Positions 11,873-21,870 of a stretch of DNA of 46,743 nt are shown one piece after another. The notes beneath the pieces are model-generated. The model ran no database searches, had not been told where the DNA came from, and was given only the letters and a program-made list of their open reading frames with translations. The stretch is from the NCBI GenBank assembly GCA_033557685.1, contig JAWQRN010000043.1, positions 1-46,743 of the forward strand, in the 5' to 3' direction. Position numbers and translations under genes: made by a program. Each line of letters starts with the position of its first letter. Positions within the stretch are counted from its first letter, which is position 1. Source of the DNA: Sperchopsis tessellata. Taxonomy: Eukaryota > Arthropoda > Insecta > Coleoptera > Hydrophilidae.

Positions 11873-12480
11873 CACCAATAGTAAACTTCTTAATTCAGTT
11901 CGTAGATTTCTTAGCAATTGTCAGTGCGCCGCTATCCTATTGGACAACAGGATCTCTGCGGGGCGTAAACCTTGCGTAACTTGGTAATTTCAATATAATA
12001 GTTTTCCAAGAGGAAGCGAGAGGTATCGCGATTCAGGTTTTCCGGATGCTTATATATTTCAATGGACTCTCTTATTAATCTAGGAAAGTAGTTAGAAGAT
12101 TCGACGAAAATTTTGTATGTCCTTATAGATAATATCATGGCCTGTTTCTAATTTATGTTCTGCTAATGGAGATATAGAAAACTGTTTGAGACGGGTTTGC
12201 CTTTCGTGTTCTCTACATCGAGTAGAAACCATTATTTTTGTCTACCTATGTACACTAAGACACTTGTACATGGGATTCTTTATACTTCAGTGGATTGCTG
12301 ATTTCACTGATTTTGAACGAAGGTCGGAAAATAGTCTTGATAGAATGTTTACGGAGTAAAAGTGCTATCTCCTCTGTCGTGTTTTATACGTATGGCAAGT
12401 AAGCATGGCCAATAATATCCACCTTCTGACTAAGAGGAGAGGGATTTATAAAACGCTGTATGGCCCTTTGTAAAACTGAA
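11405..12480 (-). mobile_element. Penelope-like element, 3' end, minus strand
   Basis: The minus strand gives the C-terminal part of a Penelope-like polyprotein: a GIY-YIG-region block, then SSNYFPRLIRESIEIYKHPE and NLNRDTS (ORF 11932-12138), matching the conserved tail after the GIY-YIG endonuclease in PLEs. It is followed at 11405-11720 by pseudo-LTR sequence with repeated AAGTGCTA and CTACATGT boxes and a partial ribozyme-like motif. A TA microsatellite (about 11815-11869) has expanded inside it. Many stops; inactive. It forms the left arm of an inverted repeat with the next element. Confidence 0.82.
11815..11869. repeat. (TA)n microsatellite
   Basis: Nearly pure TA dinucleotide run inside the minus-strand Penelope fragment. 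It would be extruded easily as a cruciform and may be length-variable or mis-assembled. Confidence 0.9.
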
Positions 12481-13480
12481 TATTTGATAGGTACTTCCAC
12501 GCAACATCTTCACATCACTATCCTCAGAAAATGTCAATAGTAAAGTCTCTGGTTTAAAGAAAAAGAAAATTTATCAGATGAACTTAGTAAAGTCAAAAAT
12601 ACGTTCATGGCCAACGGGTACAAATCTTCAGTTATATAAATGACCATACACCGTTTTAAAAGTCGTTTACTCCGCAATCATTCTATTAAGACTATTTTCC
12701 GACCTTAGATCAAAATCAGCGAAATCATTCTTACTTCGAAAGATTTAATTCCTTTGAAATCCGCTGGAGTATACAGAATTCCATGTACATGTGGCTTAGT
12801 GTACATAAGTTAGACAAAAAGAATGGTCTCTACTCGCTGTAGAGAACACGAAAGGCAAACCCGTCTGAAACAGTTTTCTATATATCCGTTAGCGGAACAT
12901 AAATTAGAAACAGTCCATGATATATTCTTTAAGGACATACAGAATCTCGCCACTTCTAACCATTTTCCTAGAATAATAAAAGAGTCCATTCAAATATATA
13001 AGCATCCGGAAAATCTGAATCGCGACAGTGGGATACCTCTCACTTCCTCATGGAAAACTATTATCGACAATGCCAAGTTACGCAAGGGATACGCCACACC
13101 GAGATCCTGTCGGCCAATAGGATAACTGACCATCGCAAATAAATATACGTATAGAATTAAGAATGTTTCGTATTGGTGCCCGTCTACGCTATTTATATAA
13201 GTGCGTAAACTACGAAAATACATTCATTTCTTGACTGGCACTTGTGAGGGCTACATGTTATTCTATTATTAGCACTTTTTAGTGCTGGTCGGCACCACAT
13301 CTAGCACTTTTCAGAACTACATGTCAATCTATAATTAGCACGTTTAAGAGCTAGATGTCTTGATAATGTCCCCTGCAACGGTGGACGAAAAGTCGGCAAA
13401 AACAAAAGTCAACACACGGTTATCTCCCAGAAAACCTAAAGATGGTTCTAGTGAATTTTTCTCAGGGGAAATTGGTATTA
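12481..13480 (+). mobile_element. Penelope-like element, 3' end, plus strand
   Basis: The plus strand reads HATSSHHYPQKMS (about 12500), then SAGVYRIPCTCGLVYI (GIY-YIG-type endonuclease core, about 12760-12810), then the 100-codon ORF 12823-13125 with CREHERQTRLKQFS, AEHKLET, HFPRIIKESIQIYKHPENL and the C-terminal SWKT. The GIY-YIG nuclease is the endonuclease of classical Penelope elements. A stop interrupts the block near 12812. Downstream lies pseudo-LTR sequence with the ribozyme-like core at 13360-13390. The RT domain is missing. Confidence 0.85.
13345..13420 (+). ncRNA. Hammerhead-ribozyme-like core in Penelope pseudo-LTR, copy 1
   Basis: TTGATAA (13360-13366), then T, then a hairpin GTCCCCT-GCAAC-GGTGGAC, then GAAA (13387-13390). 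This is the order of the hammerhead core (CUGAUGA, stem II, GAAA). The changes are C3 to U and G8 to A, which together keep a pair. PLEs are known to carry hammerhead motifs in their pseudo-LTRs. Stem I and the cleavage site could not be assigned with certainty. Confidence 0.5.
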
Positions 13481-15825
13481 CCCGGTAGATACAATCGCAC
13501 TGTATATGGGAATAAAAGCACATTGTTATTTTGAATTGAAATCCAATGCTGCCAATAACATAAGTTGTCATTATTTGTATTACTAGGGTTTTGTGTTGTT
13601 TTGGTTTCAAAAGTTTGTTTTATGGCCTGTCAAATTACTCAATATTTGTATAATGGCTGATTAGTGTATTTAATTAACTTAAAGGAGTAACATTTATATA
13701 AACTCCTCGAAGGTAAGATGTTTTACTACTACAAAATTATCGTTTTAAATATATTTAGTATTGGCAAGGGAAAATATAGGGGGTTCTTTATTTAATTTAG
13801 ATAGCAGTTTTGTATTTTACAATAATAATATAATTTGAATTTCTTTACACAACAAATTGGAACTGGGAAGTAGTTTAGCTTTACTATCATCCTCCAAATA
13901 TGTATAACAATCATCCCTATATAAACATCTAATTTTGCTCCATTAATTACCACCTACATTTGTTCTTCAATGTTTTTATTTAATTTGAATCTATCTTAAC
14001 ACAAGCATCATCAAAAATATCTTAAGAAATCGGCTTATTGTTTCAGACGTATCTGTTTGTTTTAATAAATCATTCAAACTGTAATGTTTGTATCAAACTA
14101 GCTCAAAACTAATATGAACTAATCTTGTTTAGGTGCTTAACAACTTCAAGTCTTAATGTTTTAAAATCAAATTTTAAGTATTTGGGCACTTCAAACATTT
14201 CAAAATGACTGCGTTAATATCAATTTCAACGATCTGCGAAATCCGTAGTGAGAACTAAAGTATCAGTTACTGGCATTTTGGATTTGTGATCTAAGGCAAG
14301 GTAAAAAGTATTGTGATAGAATGTAATTAACGACTGAAACTCCACGAAGAAAAGAAAAATCAATTTTACATCGATTTAGGTTGAGAAACTATAAACTGCG
14401 CATCTCTGAATGAAGGTATTGAAATGTACCTTGATGATTTTCATTCCAATTTTATGCACTAGATAATTAATTGAGAATTACTTATTGGGTAGATTTTGCC
14501 TTTAAATAGTTTCAATGCATATGGCTACAATATAAAGAATATTTACTTGTTTGAGATTATTTATAACTAATGGAATTTTTCCACACTGACGGATGGGTTA
14601 GCTTAACACGGCTGCTCATAAGTTTCATGTATGTTTACTGGATGATTAAATCAAACCTTAAATTATATCTATGCAACAAAAGAAGATTTGTTGTAGATAG
14701 ATTGATAGAATATATATCATTCACTTTACTGTGAGATTCAAGGACTATTCTAATGTATGAAACTGACAGTTTTTTAAAGATCACTGCATTGCAGAAATAT
14801 TTGCTTTATGCCTCAGATCTTTTTCAATGTGTGCTTTAAAATTCTGATTAACAGTGCTAAGTTAACAGCATCAACTGTCAATTTAGGGTTTAAAAATACT
14901 TTCAGAATCAGAATTTAATGTCATAATAGCTTGAAAAGTAAAATTCTTGTATGCTTTGATAGTTTGTATATCATGAAAGCATTTTTCGTAGGTACTGAGA
15001 AAAATTCTGGCATATCATACTTTTTCCACAAAATTCTAAAATAAAAACAAACCAAATTATTTTTATGCAGAAATCTTTATTAAATATCCATTGCTAGAAG
15101 AGGATACGAATATAGATAATTTAAGCAAGTGCATATATTATTATTAAAATGTCAGTTACTGGTTACTTATTTTCACTGCAATAATAGTTGATGCTTGGGA
15201 AACAAAACTTTTGAGTAAAAAATATACAAGTTAAACTTACGATGTAAGTTAAATTATGCAAAGTTTTTTTATTCATTTTTATTAGCTCAAGATATTTTAA
15301 TTATGTATCTTTACGACTCCAAAGTATTTGTTAGAAGCACAAATTTTAGTTTTTAATTTTTATTAGATATATTTATTTTTATGCCCAATTTGTTAGAGAT
15401 GTCATTATCAGTTTTATGTTGTCAAAAATCAATTTTACAAGTGACGTTCCACCCGCGCCACATACCTATGCCATAGAATAAATTATATCCTTTACTTGTG
15501 ATTTTAGTACAAGTATCTATTCAATATAAAAATGTCTACTGCATATTTCGTCTTTTTTTTTGTATGTTTAAAAAATAAAAATGGAATTTTTATTACACTT
15601 CATTTTGAAAAATTTGCAAACATTCAGTTAGATAAAATAAGAAGAATGTAGGTATTCAAAATGTAAATTTTCTTCAACAAGATAAGTAATATTCTTTACA
15701 AAAATATTGGTAACAGGAGTAATACTGTAATGAAAATAAATAAGTGTTCTAATTGCAACAAAGTAAAGTGTGGTAGCATTTTGAAATACATAAAAGTTTC
15801 TTTTTTAAGCACCTGCATGTTTTCG
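13481..15825. other. Intergenic, nothing recognised
   Basis: Very AT-rich. The only open stretch near its left end (minus ORF at 13344-13610) overlaps Penelope sequence and looks random. No gene, repeat array or transposon end was recognised here. Confidence 0.5.
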
Positions 15826-15829
15826 TATT

Positions 15830-17000
15830 TCATTTTGTTATGTTCCTGCAGATTGTGCATTTGCTACTGTTCTGAGTGGCATCACTTCTGTTGGAATGTT
15901 TTCTATTGAAATTAATTACTCAGGACATACACTGAATGGTGTATGGTATCTCAAATATAAAACATTAAGAATGCCATTTCGTGTTCCTAATTGAATCATC
16001 TTTTCTTTTAATCACACATATCAATATTGGAAGAAGCATTTACTCTATAAATATCTGTCATTTTATTACGTTCGGGTCATACCTATTTCTGCTTGAGGAT
16101 GGGAAGGTTCAGAAAAAATTTCCATCCTATTTACTTTTTCTAAATTCTCTATAGCGGCTTCTCCACTGGTTTTTTCCTTTGTATAGAGCAAAGTTAAAGA
16201 TGATTCACATATTTTACAAAATTTTCCATATTCCAGTTCTTCACTTTCTTTTTTTCCTTATGTTATGTCATTCTGTAATATATCTTCTAACAGTTCTTCC
16301 ATTAACAAAGTATTTTCTTACAAAACATTTTTGAATAACATATTTTCTTGAATATCATCTGCTTGTAATTTTGTTTTCTTGAAATGTATAATTTTGTTGT
16401 TTTGTCCTTTCTTGCAAAACTTTCTTTAGGTCAGTATTTATATCTTGAATAACGTCTGCAAGTAATGAAGATGAATTAAGCCCAATTTTTGCTGGCTGAC
16501 CAAACATAGCCAGATAAGGACTACTTTTAATTCCAGCATGAAGTGCTCTATTCATCATAAGATGTACGAAACCGAGCACTTTGTTCCAATTATCACATTG
16601 TTCTTTCAATATCTTGGTTTGCACGGTCAACACTTCCTTGTGATTGGCTTTGTTGAGGTTTACCACGAATGATTTTTAATCCAGGCTATATTTTCTTTAA
16701 ATCTTAGATGATATTGTTCACGAATTCTCTCACATTGTCGTACTGAAATTTTGATGGTGCAACTTTCTACCTCCTATTTACTTTTAAGGACTCTTATAGT
16801 TACGAGACTGAGTCTATCAAGACCATCTGGAATCATGTTTTTGTATCGCTGTTGTTCTTCATTCTATCATGTATTCCGTGGCCAATTGATGCATGAGTTT
16901 CATACAATATATCAAATACTTCTTTAAGAACTACATAATAAGTACTTAAATTTTCACTAGGGGAACAATAAGCTTCTTCATCGTGTAATGACGATTTTCT
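15830..17000 (-). pseudogene. Integrase of a KRBA2-like / retroviral-integrase-type element
   Basis: The minus strand shows an rve-type integrase with its C-terminal extension, in several frames. In order from the right: ETHASIGHGIHDRM (zinc-binding HHCC-like N-terminal block, about 16850-16900), REFVNNI, LKIIRGKPQQSQSQGSVDRA (about 16620-16690), then the 103-codon ORF 16355-16666 with WNKVLGFVHLMMNRALHAGI, KSSPYLAMFGQPAKIGLNSS, and near 15840-15990 a tail reading IQLGTRNGILNVLYL and ENIPTEVMPLRTVA. This is the layout of KRAB-A-domain-containing-2-like integrases common in insect genomes. Frameshifts and stops make it inactive. Confidence 0.78.
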
Positions 17001-17440
17001 TTATTAATTCTACTTTTAGCTGCTTTTTCACGCTACATCTATCTATTTTGATATGATAAACTAAAATTATTAATACTACTGAGACTGAAGGCAAATTACC
17101 TGAAACTTTAATGTTAATAAACGGGCACGTCCCATCAAATTTATAGGTTATTTGGTTGATGTACACACATCTATTAATAAATGGGTTCATTTATATTCAT
17201 ACGTTTTCGTTTGTACAAATTTCTATAATCTGATGTGCTTTTTTTTGCACATATAAGTAAAAGTTTACATTATATTGTTTGTCAATACTTTGACTTATCA
17301 AATTTGTATGTGTCCACATCGACTAGTAAGTGTATACATTTGCTAGTTAAAGCATTTACTGTGACATATACAAAACTTGTAAAATCTAACTAAAAAATAA
17401 ACTTACTCAATATGAATGGTGTTTCTGGGTAGAAACCATT
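17001..17440. other. Noncoding, nothing recognised
   Basis: AT-rich gap between the integrase remnant and the ribozyme-like patch. A 70-codon minus-strand ORF (16978-17190) overlaps its left part but shows no motif. Confidence 0.4.
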
Positions 17441-17500
17441 TAGAGGCCCTGAAAAGTGACGCCCACTGTTGCAAAGGACATTTTCAAGGTATGTGATTTT
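17441..17500 (-). repeat. Degenerate Penelope pseudo-LTR / hammerhead-like patch
   Basis: Read on the minus strand: CTTGAAAATGTCC, then TTTGCAACAGT, then GGGCGTCAC. Order and spacing match the PLE ribozyme-like core, but the GAAA box is lost. It is directly followed by CTTTTCAGGGCCTC, a block shared with the patch at 36.3 kb. Confidence 0.35.
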
Positions 17501-18110
17501 CAAATTTCTTGACCACTGTTTTTATGACCTGGTGGAAACAAATTTGTATTGTCAACCAAATGAAAAAATATCAGAATCAGTTGAAAACGGTTTCTTGAAA
17601 ACATCATTCTGAACCATGAAATAGATCTAGAATTTGTAGCCCAGTATGAAAATATATTTGGTCTTCGAGTTATACTGATTTCCTATACCTTACAATTGTT
17701 ACTGGTTTCCATTTTTTGACCCTTGCTTCATTTACAAGAAACAACCATAGATCATTTGTAAAAATAAGTTGAAATAGTCAATTGGTTTTGCATTTGAAGG
17801 TTGTGCATATTTTGTTCCAGACATTTCATGAAAAACATGAGAAAGTCATTTTGCAATGTCGTTATTTACCTCTATTACTGTATAATTCGAAAGGATGTCA
17901 ATGTCACTGTCACAAGATTCATTATTTTTAGAAATTTCCTTAAGTATTGCTGGTACTATTCGGCAAATATTTATAATAACACCTGTCAATGATTTTAATG
18001 TCAAAAATTGCCATATTTTCTTGATTTTCATAATTGACAATGCTTTTTACATTTTCGAGTAATTCATCATCATCGTCATATACTTCTGTGCTGGTCAATG
18101 TCGAAGTCAT
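17480..18110 (-). pseudogene. piggyBac-like transposase, N-terminal fragment
   Basis: Starts with ATG near 18108 on the minus strand and an acidic N-terminus (MTSTLTSTEVYDDDDELLENV). Across frames it continues as NAKPIDYFNLFFTNDLWLFL then VNEARVKKWKPVTI, and then FHLVDNTNLFPPG, the N-terminal to early catalytic part of PGBD/piggyBac transposases. Stops and frameshifts are frequent, and the catalytic half is absent. It is a different copy, and probably a different family, from the piggyBac at 32.7-34.3 kb. Confidence 0.7.
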
Positions 18111-18999
18111 AATAAAATTTTTGTAATAGAAAATGGATTTATATTTTCAATTTTTATAGTAATAAAAATATAAAATAAATTTAATTGGGTAATATTACGA
18201 ATATCTGCGCGGCTAATAAACAATCTAAACAATCTGTAAGTACTGACTTAAAATTGTATTTTGTGTTAATAAGCACGACAGCTTTTACTTCTAAAATAAT
18301 ACTTTATTGCTGAAATGCCTATACCATTTATCATGGTAAAGTAATATTGAATGAATGATGGTTGGCAATGTTGGAAATCATGTTGGCGTGATGCCATAGA
18401 CATATTGATACATTTATTTCAAAGTGGTAGGCATCATTTCCAAAAATAACTTTCATAAAGTGACAGACAGAAAATTTCCCAATTACTATTGATTTTCTAA
18501 GGTCTATATTTATATTACTTGAAATTGATAGAAATGTATAGGTAGGTTTAGAGTGATAATAAAAAATGTATTTGAGTCTAGAAATTACCTCATACAAATC
18601 TTACTTTTAATGTTATTAAGAGTTTAATCTTATAAGATAAAAATGAATAAAAAATTAGCACAACCAGAATTTAACTTGTCACACAAATTTAATAGAAATG
18701 GATGTAACTTTTCTACAAAATTTTACCATGTTTCATGTAATAAGTTATATATTTGGCATAAAATATTTTGTTTGCCCAATAAATCAATGTTGCTGATTGT
18801 TGAACATTTTTAGGATTTGTAGTGCGATCATCAGTTATATGCTGTTTATGAGGATGATAATAATATGTAGTAAAATAAATTAAAATTTAGGTTAGTGGGG
18901 CCAAAATAAAGTGTAAGAAACTCACTGTACTCATATGTCCAATAATATCTGATGTAATAAAACCATAAACTATGAGTAAGAAATATTTTCAAGCTGTTT
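18111..18999. other. Noncoding, one unassigned ORF
   Basis: AT-rich. An 88-codon minus-strand ORF at 18331-18597 has no recognisable motif and a composition expected by chance. No repeat structure seen. Confidence 0.4.
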
Positions 19000-19009
19000 T
19001 TCAACACTT

Positions 19010-19330
19010 GATACCATCAGAAAAAAAAAATCCTCAGCAACCCTGTAAAATATTGTCCACATTCCAGAAAGTTGTTGCCATCATTTTTTTTCTGAACATT
19101 GTGTTTTGACGGTGGTGAGTCCTTATGAACACACATTATGGATTTTCGTTTAGTGTCAGGAGCCCAGTGATATTCCCAAGTATTACCTCTGTTATAATGT
19201 GGAAAAATGTCGCCTTTCAAAGCAGCCAAACTTTCTTTACAAATTTTATTTTTTGGATAGGTTTTTCTCAGGTGTAAGAGTTCGGTGAATGCCCAGTGCA
19301 GATACCTTGGTCAAGCTTAAATTGTTATGC
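19010..19330 (-). pseudogene. mariner transposase fragment
   Basis: The minus-strand ORF 19017-19229 reads NTWEYHWAPDTKRKSIM then CVHKDSPPSKHNVQKKNDGN. This matches the block after the first catalytic Asp in mariner transposases (DETW.YHY.PETK..S.......P.P) but with the DE replaced. Upstream on the same strand is LAALKGDIFPHYN. Only about 100 residues survive, and no TIR was identified. Confidence 0.65.
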
Positions 19331-19479
19331 AAAATTTTTAGAACACTTGTTTTTGAGAGACTCCTTCCCCATACACAGTAAAGACTTTTATTATACTGCC
19401 ATGTTCAAGCTTAGTTTCATTAATTTAATTAATAAAAAATACTTCACAAATTCCATAAATTATTAATTCAGTACGTAGA

Positions 19480-19925
19480 CTTCCACGACCTCAGTAAATA
19501 TTATCAGGTATTCCGGAAGATACCCGTCTGTTGACTTATCTTTTTCCTGACGTTTCGCCCATTGTTGCAGGGGACATTATCAAGACATGTAGCTCTAAGA
19601 AGTATTAATTATAAATTGCCATGCAGCTCTGAAAATTGCTAGATGCAGTAGCCGACCATCTCTAAGAAGTGCTAAGTATAAACAGACATGTAACTCTCAC
19701 AAGTGCTAGTTATAGAATAAAAGGATTTCCGTAGTTTACCGCCTTATATATATAGCATGGTCGGGCACCAATAGGAATCCTTCTGACAGTATCTCGGCAG
19801 TGCGTATCCCATACGGAATTTGGCAATTTCGTTATAATAGTTTTCCAAGAAGAAGTGAGAGGAAACCCATTACGGATTTTCCGGATGCTTAAATATTTCA
19901 ATGGACTCTCTTATTATTCTAGGTC
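19480..19925 (-). mobile_element. Inverted 5' piece of a Penelope-like element
   Basis: A minus-strand copy of the PLE tail and pseudo-LTR: the ORF at 19710-19901 carries the NGFPLTSSWKTIITKLPNS block, with ribozyme-like core (19553-19583) and AAGTGCTA boxes beyond. It abuts a plus-strand PLE body at about 19926. Such an inverted partial copy at the 5' side is a known PLE arrangement. Confidence 0.75.
19545..19595 (-). ncRNA. Hammerhead-ribozyme-like core, copy 2
   Basis: On the minus strand: TTGATAA (19583-19577), T, stem GTCCCCT-GCAAC-AATGGGC, GAAA (19556-19553), then CGTC. Same U3/A8 variant as the copies at 13.36 kb and 21.81 kb; stem II has decayed (two mismatches). Confidence 0.45.
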
Positions 19926-21480
19926 GCAATCTGACCAGTAGAATAGAGAAGTCGGTGTCATCTATAATAGTAGAAAATTCATATATCGACCCTAATGAAA
20001 AGAAATCTGTTTTGGTCTCTAAGAGGTTCTTGCACCTCTAGGATTTATGGACTCCTAAAGATCTGCAAACCAGGAGCTCCACTATGACCTATTGTTATTG
20101 CCATTGGATCTCTAAACTATCAGCTCGCCAAATTTCTCACTCCCCAACGTAACGAGTTTATTGGAACATCGTCATCTTACAACAAGAACTCTGCCCATTT
20201 CATCAAAAAATTTCTAATATGGTTCTCAACAAAAACGATCTGTTCTTCAGCTTCGATGTAGTTTCTCTGTTCACAAAGGTTCAGATTATTCACTTAGCAG
20301 ATAAATGCATGAGATCGACATACTTTATGTTCCGTGGCAAGTTCTATGAACACACTTCTGGTGCCGCTATGGGATCCACACTCTCCCCGGTCATCGCAAA
20401 TATTTTTATGCAAGCTTTCGAAGAACGAGTTTTAGCTTCTGGTCCCCTGAAACCGAAATGTTGGTTTGCATATGTGTATGACACTTTTGTGGCATGGCCA
20501 CATGTTTTGGAGACTCTTGATGATTTCCTATGACACATTAATAGTCACCACACTGATATCCAATTCACAATGGAAGTTGAGGTCTCTGGGGCAATCCCAT
20601 TCTTAGACGTCCTTGTTGTAAGGCGTACTGATGGCACACTGGGCCATTCAGTCTATTGCAAGACCAAGCATTACGAATAGGTACCTCCACGCCACATCTT
20701 CACATCACCCTTCTCAAAAAATGTCAGTAGTCATTATCTGTTCTACAGAGCTTTCAGTCTCAGCCAAAGAGATAATTTATCCTAAGAATTTAGTAAGGTC
20801 AAGAATACGCTCATGGACAACAGGTGCAAATTTTCAGTTATACCAAAGGCCATCCAGGGTTTTAAAAATCCCTCTCCTCTTAGCCAGAACCTGGATTTTA
20901 TTGGTTACTTGCCATACGTATAAAACCCGACAGAGAAGATAGCATGTTTACTCCGCTAACATTTTATCAAGACTATTTTCTGACCAAAACCAACGAAATC
21001 ATTCCTTCTTCAAGAGATTCAATTCCTTTGCAATCCGCTGGAGATATAGAATTCCATGTGTATGTGGCTTAGTGTACATAGTTCAGACAAAAATAATGGT
21101 CTCCACTCTCTGTACAAAACACGAAAGACAAACTCGTCTCAATCAGTTTGCTATATCTCTATTAGCAGAGCATAAATTAGAATCAGCCATGTTATTCTTA
21201 TTATGGACATAAAAATTCTCGCCAAATCTACGAATTACTTCTCTAGAATAATAAGAGAGTCCATTTTTAAACATCCGGAAAATCTGGATTGCGATAATGG
21301 GTTTCCCTCGCTTCCTCTTGGAAAACTATGTTATCGAAATTGCCAAACTCCGTAGGGGATAATCCCTGCCGAGATCCTGTCAGCCAATAGGAGAGTGGCG
21401 TGCTGAGCATTGCTAAGAAGGTTTCCTATAGGTGCCCGACCACGCAATATATATGTTGGTAAACTACGGAAATCCTTTTA
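19926..21480 (+). mobile_element. Penelope-like element with RT and GIY-YIG remains
   Basis: Plus-strand order: an RT fingers region (KICKPGAPL, then AIGSLNYQLAKFLTPQRN, about 20050-20155); ORF 20219-20533 with LFFSFDVVSLFTKVQI, FYEHTSGAAMGSTLSPVIAN and FAYVYDTFVAWP; then EVEVSGAIPFLDVLVVRRTD (about 20575-20630); HATSSHHPSQKMS; GIY-YIG core IPCVCGLVYI (about 21050-21080); and the C-terminal KHPENLDCDNG block near 21270-21300. The RT catalytic box is YVYD where PLEs have YVDD, so one catalytic Asp is lost, in addition to frameshifts. Confidence 0.88.
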
Positions 21481-21870
21481 TTTTATGACTAGCACTGGCA
21501 ATCTGCAACGGTGGTCGAAACGTCGGCAAAAACAAAAGCCAACACACGATTATCTCCCGGAAAACCTGAAGATACCCATAAATTATTATTACATATCTTC
21601 AGGTTTTCTGGGAGGTAACCGGGTGTTGGCTTTTCTTTTTGCCGACATTTAGTACAGGGGTTGCAAGAGACATTTTTAAGACACGTAGATCTTAAAAGTG
21701 CTAATTGTAGACTGCCATGTCCCTCAGAAAAGTGCTAGGTGTAGGTGCTGATCAGCACTTTTCAGAACTACATGGCAGCCTACAATTTGCACTTTTAAGA
21801 GCTACATGTCTTGATAATGTCCACTGCAACAGTGGACGAAACGTCAGCAAAAAGAAGAGCCAACACATGC
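21481..21870 (+). repeat. Penelope pseudo-LTR tandem with inverted pieces
   Basis: Three partial pseudo-LTR copies in alternating orientation: a plus copy (about 21485-21580) with CTGCAACGGTGGTCGAAACG but no CUGAUGA-like box, a minus copy (about 21596-21760), and a plus copy (about 21752-21870) with the complete ribozyme-like core. Copies 1 and 2 face each other across CCTGAAGATA..TATCTTCAGG. The AAGTGCTA and CTACATG boxes repeat within them. Confidence 0.7.
21795..21865 (+). ncRNA. Hammerhead-ribozyme-like core, copy 3 (best preserved)
   Basis: TTGATAA (21811-21817), T, perfect 7-bp stem GTCCACT / AGTGGAC around GCAAC, GAAA (21838-21841), then CGTCAGC with a weak partner GCCAAC downstream. 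This matches the hammerhead core order. Positions 3 and 8 are U and A in place of C and G. The undamaged stem II makes this the reference copy in the window. Confidence 0.55.
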
